This document shows, piece after piece, positions 55,593-64,000 of a stretch of 64,000 nucleotides of DNA. The position numbers and the translations under genes were made by a program. The notes beneath the pieces are model-generated. The model was not told where the DNA came from, ran no database searches, and was given only the letters and a program-made list of their open reading frames with translations. Numbering within the stretch: position 1 is the stretch's first letter; each line of letters starts with the position of its first letter. This DNA is from Suillus spraguei (taxonomy: Eukaryota > Basidiomycota > Agaricomycetes > Boletales > Suillaceae): contig JABCPU010000254.1 in NCBI GenBank assembly GCA_016800925.1, forward strand, positions 34,391 to 98,390, in the 5' to 3' direction.

Positions 55593-56911
55593 CATAGAAT
55601 TGCCAAAATTGTAAATATACGAAGGATCGTTTTGTGGCGCAAAGTAACATATGCATTTGATGGTTGTATGTACTATGTACTCTTCTTAAATACGCTCTGG
55701 AAGTCTTATTCGTTGGTTGGGTTGATTTATAATCAGATCTGAGGCTGTTCACTGTACCGTATACCGTGTGCCACTGTATGAAGTTAAAACATAACCGTCT
55801 ATTACGGTTGAGAAAAAAGCAGCTGACAGTACAGTACGGGGGTACTTTACGGCTGTATACGGTAGCATATGGTATATACGGAACATCAAATGATACCTTT
55901 GAGTGCAGCAAGCTTATGCATCAGCAAAATCCAAGATACCTTATTTGATTTTGAGCAGCTTATTCAAGCTTTAGTTTTCAGGCAACTTTGCCAAGGCACA
56001 ACAAGTTGGTCAAAGAGTTACTTAGCTTAAGCTGTTTCAAGTTCTCGAAGAGAAAAAAGATGACAAGGTTCAAAAATGCGATTAATCATATTAAAGTGAC
56101 AAAGATAAGGGTAACTGTCTATGATGCAAGCTCAAAAGCATGATGACATCAGGAAAACATTGAGCTACTTAAACTGTGCTTAAAGTGCCTTATTTGCCTT
56201 ATTTAAAAAATATGAAACTGACTTTAGTGCTCAAAATAAGCCATGTCAGAAGGCGATGAGACTCAGACTAGGAACTAGGAACAAGGAAGAGACTCAGTCT
56301 GGGATCAAAGACTATATTACTTAGATCATACCTAGGAATGAGGAAGAGACTAAGTAGGATCGTAGTTAGTAGAATATATAGAATCATAAGTAAGGGATCT
56401 CACCTCAGTCTGGGATCAAAGACTAAGGGAAATCATTTGATGGAAGGAAGAATTAATACGCTAATTGAGACAGAGAGTCAAAGAGGAACATGCATCAAAC
56501 ACATGTAGAAAAGAGTGATTGTGTATGTAAGATAAATACGTATGAATGAATGCCATCTTGATAAGCCACTTTAAGGAGATCCATCTCCTTATTTTAAGGA
56601 GTCTCATAATTTAAGGCAAGAAAGGAGATAAATAAGACAGTCAAAGGATATTATTAAGGCATAGTAAATAACAATACTGGTGCCTAAATTAAGGTGAAAT
56701 AAGGAGGTCTGATCAGTCAAAAGGAGGAGGATAGTGACCATAATGGCAAATATTAAAAGCAAGATGGGAGGAAACCAGAGGGTATACATGAGCAGTTTGA
56801 GCAGCCAGCTGAAAAATGATGAATCCTGTTGAATGAATATCAGCAGTCAAACAAAATGATGGGAAAAATAAACGAAGGTGGGCACATCTATTGGTTGGCA
56901 TCATCAAGCTG
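55593..56911. other. Repeat-rich intergenic, no gene seen
   Basis: Contains duplicated blocks CTCAGTCTGGGATCAAAGAC (about 56291 and 56405) and GAGGAAGAGACTMAGT motifs, typical of LTR or leader debris. Probably remains of older retroelements adjoining the Copia LTR. Confidence 0.4.
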
Positions 56912-57332
56912 TTGGTACCAGAATTATCCTCTGATGCACGACCTTTGTGACATGGGAATTTCCTGAACTCTTCTGCACAAACAATTAAATCCTGGATGTG
57001 TGAGGGAGGGAGTGACTTGATGCTCTCCATGTATGTGCTAAGGCTAGAACATGAGTGAACTCAGTGAGTGGAACAAACACTATAATATTGAGTAGTACCT
57101 AGAACATGAGTGAACTAGACAATGTAAGTACAAACAGATACATGACAGTGAGAATAACATACCTCAGCAAGTGGAACAAACACTGAGGTAAAACAAATGA
57201 CTGCATGGCTATTAATATGATATGGAGTGTTTATGTAAGGTGGCTTGAGTGTCGAAGGTGAATCACTGTATAGTTCCAAGAATCAAGAGAAGCAAGATAG
57301 GTGGTAGGTAAGGACCAAGATATATACATCAA
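56912..57332 (-). repeat. Probable 3' LTR of the Copia element
   Basis: On the minus strand a purine tract (GGTGAGGGGGTG) just downstream of the Copia coding end is followed by TGTTGATGTATATATC, a typical Copia LTR start. The far end is proposed at ...CTGGTACCAACA (56912). No partner LTR is present, so the limits are tentative. Confidence 0.4.
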
Positions 57333-57376
57333 CACACCCCCTCACCAAGATGCCAGCTGCAGACTTACAAGGTGGG

Positions 57377-58260
57377 TCAAGAAGAGAGGATGGGCAGTGC
57401 CTTTGTGAGAATGTCAGAGGTGTTGCAATGAGAGGGGATCCATTTGAGGAGGAAGGTCCCAGACTCGATGTGCTCACAAATGAAGTGATAGCGCACATCA
57501 ATGTGCTTTGAATGAATGTGATTGCAAGCCTCCCAAGAAAGCACAATTGCACCACTGTTGTCCATTTCAATCGTGATGGGCAAAGGCAAGGGGAGGTACA
57601 AAGAAATGAACAATGATTTCAGCCAGAGGCCTTCTTGAATGACATGCATCACTGCCATGTACTCCGCCTCAGTTGAGGACAATGTGTGAGTGGTCTGCTT
57701 CTTAGAGACATGTGCGATGATGCCTCCCCCAAGATACCAAACATACCTAGAGATGGACAAGCAGTCCTCTGGGGTGTAGCCCAATCAGTGTTGCAGCAAC
57801 TGTGCAATCCCTCATCAGCAAGATCCCCGCCATAATGAAGACAAAGATTGATGGTTCCTGCAAGATAACGCAATAAGCGCTTGGCCGCGGCATAGTGAGA
57901 TGGAGTGGGCACAGAGCTGAACTGGGTGAGAGCATTCATGGCATAGGAGATGTCAGGCTGTGTACAAATTACAAGGTAGAGAAGTTCGCCAATGAGTTTC
58001 CGGTAGGCAGTAGGGAGGTTGATGATGGATGGATAGATGTCAGTAGGATGACCAAAAGGGTGTTTGGCATCAAGGGGCAAGGACATGGGGTTGCAGTCAA
58101 GCAATTCATACTCCTCAAGCAGGTAAGTGATGTATTCAGCCTGGTGCAGCCAGAGGCGATGTCACATACCATATCCGGACATGATCTCCAATTTGACTTC
58201 TCAGAAGTCTGGAAGTCTGGACCTGCATATCCTGTGCTTCCTCCCTCCAACATCCAGATG
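57377..58260 (-). pseudogene. Ty1/Copia pol fragment (end of RT and RNase H)
   Basis: Minus strand. The upstream part reads LLDCNPMSLPLDAKHPFGHP then YRKLIGELLYLVICTQPDIS and AAAKRLLRYLAGTINLCLHY, the RT thumb/connection of Copia. The RNase H part follows a frame change: GGGIIAHVSKKQTTHTLSST, EAEYMAVMHVIQEGLWL, MDNSGAIVLSWEACNHIHSK, HIDVRYHFICEHIESGTF and the final ILTKAL. The 5' end is lost at the LTR of the second Gypsy copy (58283), so that Gypsy copy inserted into, or was joined to, this element. Confidence 0.85.
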
Positions 58261-58282
58261 TCTGGACCTATGCTCCTCTCTA

Positions 58283-58756
58283 TGTTACCAACTGGGGTGG
58301 CATCACCAGTGACAGTGAAAAGACACAGACGGTCTGCTGGGAAGTTCTACAATGTCCAGAAGAGGACAAGGTGAAGGTACAAGGAACGCGTTCCGAGTAC
58401 TATCAAGGGTTCAGCCTCAAAGACAAGTCTAAGAGGTTCTACGAGAATAGAGACTAAGGCTAAGGAGTGCTTAGACTTAGAGACATTCAAGACGACTTAG
58501 GTTGGAGACCTAAGCAAGGATGTTCCAGGTAAAACCCAGTAAGATTAAAGTAAAGTATACAAGCATAATACAACGTGCTTAAATAGGTCAATATGTGCGC
58601 ATGGACCAAGAGAGACGTGAGAATATAAGTGCGTATCCAAAGAAGGAAGGCAACTATAGTACAGATGCATTGAGCATATGAGTCAGAGTCACGTTATGTA
58701 ATATACAAGTAAAGGAGACAAAGAGAGAATGAATAGGGGCATGTACGACTGTAACA
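58283..58756 (-). repeat. 3' LTR of the second Gypsy copy
   Basis: 474 bp, aligning end to end with the 475-bp LTR of the complete copy (starts TGTTACAGTCGTACATGCCC on the minus strand, ends GGTAACA) but with many substitutions. The TATTTAAG box and the ACTTTAATCTT start are kept, so the self-priming sequence is conserved. Confidence 0.9.
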
Positions 58757-58789
58757 TTACCCCCTTGTTACATGGAAAGTCACCGACTT

Positions 58790-60325
58790 TCATATATCGC
58801 TATTGGCATCATAGATGGGATCATAGTCATCATAGTTAGTGACATCTTCATCATCAGCGCTTCCCCCTAACATATAAGCTGCTTCTTCTTCTGCTATAGT
58901 CCTCGCTCGTCGACGATTAATAAGATACTGCTCCCACCTACGAAGTGCATCATAAAATCCATCGTCCTTCCAAGTAAGCATAAACGGGGGTCTCCAAGAC
59001 GCTGAGGGCAGTAGATAGATAGATGGGTAGGGGCATGTCGCAGACAAATTTGGCACTGGTATTCGGGGCAATTCTTTTGCCGATGTCCTATGATGCCACA
59101 GAATCGACATTTCATATGTTCATCAGTGTTGGAGGTAGACATGCGTAATGGCGATGGCGAAATAATGGGTTTGGGACTAGTGGATCTGGCGCTTTCTTTC
59201 CCTTCCGTCGTGCCATACGACTTAAAGCAAAGGCATTGTCGTGTCTGAGCTGCACCTGCTGTTTAGTGGTAAGAGTGTATGCCAACATTGGGAGATCAGG
59301 AGTAGTTGCTCATTCAGCAACCACGAGGAGTTCATCAGAGGAGGAAGGGGACGTTATGCTGAAGTCCTTTACTAAGACTGGCGAGACAGGGCCATTGGAC
59401 CAAATGATGCTGGGATGGACATGGGAGGATGAATATGGAGGTCGCGAAGTCGAGGACCAAGTGCCACCAACTCAGCGACAGGAACTCCTAATATTTTTCG
59501 CAGCTTCACACTGCTCATCTGTACAAGGTTCGTACAACCATGTGGGGTGATTGTGAGAAACTATGACAGGGGGCGATGCAGTTGGTCGCTCAACGGGGGA
59601 TGGAGTTCGTGGGGAAACAAGGTTCATTTGAGTTTGCTGAGATCAACAATAGCTTCTTCGACTAAATTTCTGGCCGTTCTTGTTTCAGCAACTGATTGCT
59701 GGATAGTTTCGACGACTGCGTTGGTGAGCTGTCCAATCTCCTGGACAGCAGTATATAAGCCAGCAAAGGCATCAATATTAGAATAAATGCGCGAAAGAGG
59801 GGGTGAAGGGACTGGAAGTGGATCCATATTTCTTTGTGGAGAGGGAGGTCGAGCAACACCTGCTCGGCGTTCGGCCACGATGTGAATAGCTTCTTCAACA
59901 TCACTCTTAAAAGAACAGGGAAGCAACAGCATAGCATCAGAACAAATGCGTTTCTGTAGATGTGAGATGCACAGGCGATACGTGATTTCTGTGGTTTCAT
60001 TGATGGTAGTTTCGATGAGGGCGGTGGTGCAGATGATGTTGACGAGAAGTAAAGCTGGGAAGGCACCTCTTTTGGTAAGGATTCTCTCAATTTCGAGAGC
60101 GTGTCCTTCGCATAGAAGGGCGGCTTCAATATAGGAGGTGTTGTCGATTTCGGTGGCAAGGGTTCCATAGTTTTCTGCATCGGAATCAGAGTCATTGTTG
60201 GCAATAGTGATGGGGGTGATGTATGCAGTGGGAAAGGACATTTCGAAAGGTGTTAGTTGATCAAGTGCTTGTGCGATTTGATTGACTGAAGAATAATCAG
60301 AGGGAGTGTTGCTTCTTATAAGCAT
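58790..60325 (-). pseudogene. Third ORF of the second Gypsy copy, frame-broken
   Basis: Opens MLIRSNTPSDYSSVNQ and MSFPTAYITPITIANND, parallel to the complete copy, and stays open for 233 codons (60325-59624), with CEGHALEIERILTKRGAFPA, LLLPCSFKSDVEEAIHIVAE and QEIGQLTNAVVETIQQS. After frame breaks in the linker it resumes at 59142 with both zinc knuckles (CRFCGIIGHRQKNC and CQICLRHAPTHLSIYC) and, after another shift, the tail LTWKDDGFYDALRRWEQYL and acidic end (stop at 58790). Roughly three quarters of residues match the complete copy by eye, with the knuckle residues invariant. It supports the third ORF as a real family gene. Confidence 0.85.
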
Positions 60326-60399
60326 TCAGGATTCGAGTGGAGTTCTTCACATATTACAGTGAACTATCTCCGTATTATACGAGTGAACGGACATGCATA

Positions 60400-60835
60400 A
60401 TATCCCGTATGATACGGGCCAGCGGACCATGGGCCCATGGTAGAAATATCCTCGTTGATGACAGATGGGCCGGGAGGAATATTATTCCCGATGACAGTGG
60501 GTGGGCCCATGCAAGGAATATATAGAGTAGATGAGTGGGCCGATGTACATGAATATCCGGTAGACGGATGGGCCGAGGTAGTTGGATATCATGTAGATGG
60601 GTGTATCAAGGTAGATGTGTATCAAATAGACAGGTATGTGAAGGGTACTTGTTATCACATACACGGGTGGCCCAGACACATATTAAAATTAGATGGGTAT
60701 TAGACGGGTGAGCCGAGAGTGTTATATAAATATTTATTAGACGGGTGGGCCGAGGGTGGTATAAAATATAGACGGGTGGGCCCATGTGTATGATAATGGT
60801 AGACATGACGGAGCTGAGGGAGTTGCATATCATCT
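60400..60835. repeat. Minisatellite built on GGGTGGGCCGA-type units
   Basis: About ten diverged units of ~30-45 bp around the core TAGACGGGTGGGCCGAGGT, separated by AT-rich spacers. It begins where the truncated Gypsy copy ends. Confidence 0.65.
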
Positions 60836-60866
60836 GAATCAGAGGAGGTAATAAATCACAGTTACT

Positions 60867-61345
60867 GTCTTGACATGGCCTTTTGTGATGCTTAGGTTGT
60901 CTTGTAGAATGTGGAAACTGGGGTGCGAGGCTTGTGTTGCCCTACAAGACACCCAGCTCCGACCCCCGAAAATCAGATGAAGCATACCAAGTTCCGAGTT
61001 CCGAGACCCGGGTCTCGACACATAATTCAGTCAATAGAGACACCCAGTTCCGACCCCCGAAATTTGAGTGAAGCATACCAAGTTGGAGCAGCAAGTGATG
61101 TCTTGAAATGGCCTTTATGGCGCTTAGGTTATCTTGTAGAATGTGGAAAGCGGGGTGCGAGGCTTGTGTTGCCCTACAAGACACCCAGTTCGACCCCCGA
61201 AAATCAGATGAAGCATACCAAGTTCCGAGTTCCGAGACCCGGGTCTCGACACATAATTCAGTCAATACGAGACACCCAGTTCCGACCCCCGAAATTTGAG
61301 TGAAGCATACCAAGTTCCAGAGTTCCAAACCCGGGTCTCGACAAA
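60867..61345. repeat. Tandem duplication, ~240-bp unit
   Basis: Two copies, each containing CTTGTAGAATGTGGAAA, GGTGCGAGGCTTGTGTTGCC and two sub-repeats CCCCCGAAA...TGAAGCATACCAAGTT; each unit also carries a GAGACCCGGGTCTC palindrome. It lies immediately upstream of the TET/JBP gene. Confidence 0.75.
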
Positions 61346-61533
61346 TGAATATCAGATATCCAGCACACTTCCAATCATCTGGTACTTCATTGAGTAATGG
61401 ATGATAATACAGCTTTGAAAGCCAACATCATCCAAGGTTCCCTTATCTGATCCTCGCTATCTCCACCCCCTTTAACACCAAAGTCTGGACATCCCAGCAT
61501 TCAGCGTCTGATTTCCCAATATCAACTTGCAAC

Positions 61534-62840
61534 ATGAACACTTCTTCCATGTCCACTTGTGACATAAAAATCTGGCACACTTGGGCCCTGGCCATCACTC
61601 ATGAAGCAGGGGCATATACCGAACAAAAATTCAATGCAGAGAAGACTGGAGGAGAACCAGTTATACCTTCTCCAAACCTGGACACTGATCTGGTGATGGC
61701 ATGTGATCGCTTGGCTGATGTACTCATAAAGGCATATAAAAATCCCAGTGGTCTTCCTGCAGATGTTGAAAATGTGTTTGATCATTCAAATTCCTTCATG
61801 ACAGTTAAGATGCAGATTGATATTGCAAGATATAGCAAATTGATATCCCCAAAGAACACTGGGGCATAATGAGGAGAAAGAGGAGAAGTTGCTTGAGAGG
61901 TGTCCTCCTGGCCATGAGGGCACAAAGTTGGTGGACAAACCTGCCACAATTATCGATGTTTCCAGTACCATCATCGCATGGTACCTTCCGGACACCCTGA
62001 CCAAGACCACCCAGGTGCGTAATGTGTAGATTGTTACTCAATGGATATTGAATATCAAATGGTACCTACAGAAGGAAAATCAGGGCGGCCACCGATTTGC
62101 TGGGTCCAAGCCTCGAAAAAAGTGTAAAGGCTGATGGCAATTGGCGATATAATCAAGAATGGTTCAAACAGGGCTCGGAAAATGTTGGGTCAACTCCTGG
62201 ATGCATCAATTTATCTCCGGCATGGTTTCAACAGGGCCATGAGGTAGGATGTGATGAGATGGTGATTTCTGGAGTCAAACTCACCAATCCCATAGAATCT
62301 GTCAGATCCGGAGGTATCTGCATCATTGAAGGGACCCTCCTCCGAGAATATCCTGAAAGCTATTGCAAGGCCAGCAGCCATCGCATCGGCGGCACTCAGG
62401 GTCATGCATCCTCAGCAGTATTTTGCAGGGTTACGAGCCTTGTCACACCTCGGAGATAAGGCACTGAGCAAGGAACTGCCACAGATGCCAGAGACCCTGC
62501 AGTACTGGGCATCCGTGTTTAACAGCCTCTCCATCATTTCCAATCAGGAAACCCCCAATCATCGAGACCATTTATTGATTCCTGAATGCTTTGATATTCT
62601 CACCACTGTGGGGAACTATTCTAATGCTCGGATGAGTATGCCAAGCCTTCAGCTGGAATTCAGGTATGATTCTGGCTGTATGATTGCATTTTCGGGAAGA
62701 ATTGTGAGACATGGGGTTGATGGAGGGGAAGGGATCGGATTGCTTGGGCATGGTATATGAGGGATTCTGTGCACATTTATGCCAGGGTTCCCTCATGTGG
62801 ATGGGCTATGGTCGAAGGCCGCATACTAACCACGGTGTGA
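61534..62840 (+). pseudogene. TET/JBP-family 2-oxoglutarate/Fe(II) dioxygenase, frame-broken
   Basis: Resembles the fungal TET/JBP dioxygenases that oxidise 5-methylcytosine in DNA. Segments in order: MNTSSMSTCDIKIWHTWALA (61534 on); after a one-base change near 61865, CPPGHEGTKLVDKPATIIDV and TIIAWYLPDTLTKTT; an intron with donor GTGCGT; ATDLLGPSLEKSVKADGNW; after another change near 62320, ILKAIARPAAIASAALRVMH, PETLQYWASVFNSLSIISNQ; then the catalytic block NHRDHLLIPECFDILTTVGN with metal ligands His (62560) and Asp (62566), DSGCMIAFSGRIVRHGVD with the distal His (62710), and after a missing base in GAAGGG, DRIAWAWYMRDSVH with the 2OG-binding Arg. Stop at 62838. All catalytic residues remain but four frame changes separate them. 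Confidence 0.75.
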
Positions 62841-62929
62841 AAGATCAAAGAAGTTGAAAGAGTTGTTACCCATGTTAGTAGCAACACACGAATACCATGT
62901 ACCAATTAGAGCATCAACAGTTCTGGAAC

Positions 62930-64000
62930 TCAAGTCGGAAGTCGAGTTCCATGAATTGAGTCCCTAACTCTGTGTATCTCGGGACTCGGGACTTGATACT
63001 CGAAATTCGGGACTCAATGATTGATAGTCCGAATTCAGGCTTGACACTCAGGACTCAGCAAAGTGTGAGGCAGCACAATGTGAGGCAACAGACTTTGATC
63101 CACACATTTTGACTGCCAAACACCGAACCCCGGCAGCCGGCACTCGGGACTGATACCAATGTGAAAAATATGAATTCACATATAGTGAGTGCCGAACCCG
63201 GAACTCCGGCAGCCGGAACTCGGGACTCGGGACTCAGAACAATGTGAAAGATGTGAATTCACATATCATAAATGACGAACTCCGAACCCCGGCAGCCGGC
63301 ACTCGGGACTCGGGACTCAGAATAATGTGCAAGTCATTGATCCACACATGTTGAGGTTCGAACTCCGAACCCCGGCAGCCAGCAGTCGGGACTTGGGACT
63401 CAGAACAATGAGACAGATATTGGATTCCTACATGTAAAGTGCCAAACGTCGAATGCCAAAACCCCGGAACCCGGAACTCGGCACTCAGCACTCAGAATCA
63501 TGTGAAATTTAGTGAGCCACATATGTTGGAGGGCCGAACCCCGAACCCCAGCAGCTGGCAGTTGGGACTTGGGACTTAGAACAATGTGAAAGATACTGAT
63601 TCCCATATATAAAGTGCCAAACCCCGAACCCCGGCAGCCGGAACTCGGAACTCGGGACACACAACATTGTGAATGATATTGATGCACACATGTTAAGTGC
63701 CGAACGCCGACTGCCGAGCCCCGGCACCCGGAACTCGGCACTCAGAATAATCCACACATGTTGAGTGCCGAACCCCAAACTCCGGCAGCCGGAACTTGGG
63801 ACTCACAACATTGTGAAAGATACTGATTCCCACATGTAAAGTGCCGAACCCCGAACCCCAGCAGCTGGCACTCGGGACTCAGGACACACAACATTGTGAA
63901 TGATATAGATGCACACATGTTAAGTGCTGAATGCCGACTGCCGAGCCCCGGCACCCGGAACTCGGCACTGGCACTCAGAATAAAAATGATCCACACATGT
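62930..64000. repeat. 83-bp satellite array, runs off the window
   Basis: Eleven clear units from ~63124, of 68-91 bp with 83 bp commonest, and degenerate ones before. Each has a GC-rich half (CCGAACCCCGGCAGCCGGAA followed by CTCGGGACTC) and an AT-rich half (AACATTGTGAA, CACACATGTTAAGTG). The GGCAGCCGG core is part of a short palindrome. Two alternating sub-types seem present, one with CCGGCACCCGGAACTCGG. Confidence 0.85.

Larger units (their letters stand above)
58283..60350 (-). mobile_element. Truncated second copy of the three-ORF Gypsy family
   Basis: Minus-strand 3' end of the same family: the last ~25 bases of pol (chromodomain tail, near 60325-60350), the third ORF, polypurine tract and LTR. 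Everything upstream is lost at ~60350, where a minisatellite starts. Divergence from the complete copy shows that it is an independent, older insertion. Confidence 0.88.

Noticed and set aside
60867..64000. CRISPR array from the regularly repeated units
   Set aside because: Units are diverged tandem copies without unique spacers, and the genome is eukaryotic; it is satellite DNA.

Overview
This window looks like a transposon-rich stretch of an Agaricomycete (mushroom-forming basidiomycete) nuclear genome. The evidence is short (45-70 bp) spliceosomal introns in the host genes, families typical of this class (DUF6533 membrane protein, CAP10/GT90 glycosyltransferase, polyporopepsin-type aspartic protease, basidiomycete-style TET/JBP dioxygenase) and the characteristic mobile-element mix: KDZ, Plavaka, hAT, Tc1/mariner, chromodomain Gypsy and Copia. 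The species cannot be named from sequence alone.

Layout. 0-10.2 kb is nested mobile DNA: a hAT relic, a Gypsy-type LTR fragment, an apparently intact Tc1/mariner element (1824-3440), another LTR region, a decayed Plavaka transposase (5.3-8.6 kb) and a KDZ CxC5/CxC6 relic. 10.4-11.7 kb is a unit bounded by ~135-bp inverted repeats that holds a piece of a ribonucleotide reductase small-subunit gene. 12.2-28.3 kb is the main host-gene segment: a DUF6533 membrane protein (-), an alpha/beta hydrolase with one nonsense codon (+), a tandem tRNA-like array beside a broken YqcI/YcgG-type gene (+), an Alba/Pop7-like gene (-), an MFS transporter (-), a 4.4-kb stretch without recognisable genes, and an intact GT90 gene (+). 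29.4-43.3 kb is mobile again: a MITE-like hairpin element, a KDZ CxC1 relic, a minisatellite split by a full-length young Gypsy chromovirus (32378-40019, 5-bp target duplication), and a hAT copy with a clear 8-bp target duplication. 44-55.6 kb is a second gene segment: a flavin monooxygenase (-), a small secreted knottin-like protein, a TIR-bounded element, an amino-acid permease (-), a short mL49/Img2 gene (+) and a frame-broken aspartic protease (+). 56.9-64 kb holds a Copia 3' end, a second truncated copy of the Gypsy family, two minisatellites, a frame-broken TET/JBP dioxygenase gene and an 83-bp satellite running off the end.

The most interesting system is the Gypsy family. The complete copy has LTRs that differ at one position that I can see, an 11-nt primer-binding site exactly complementary to the probable 5' end of its own RNA (Tf1-like self-priming), an intact RT-RNaseH-integrase-chromodomain polyprotein, and an extra third ORF of 517 codons after pol. 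That ORF encodes a protein with two zinc knuckles. The second, diverged copy at 58.3-60.3 kb keeps the same third ORF and zinc knuckles, so it is a family trait and not a chance ORF.

Caution: many otherwise well conserved genes here (permease, protease, TET/JBP, knottin, gag-pro) carry single-base frame breaks, some in G runs. Some may be assembly indels and not true pseudogenes; read-level data would decide.
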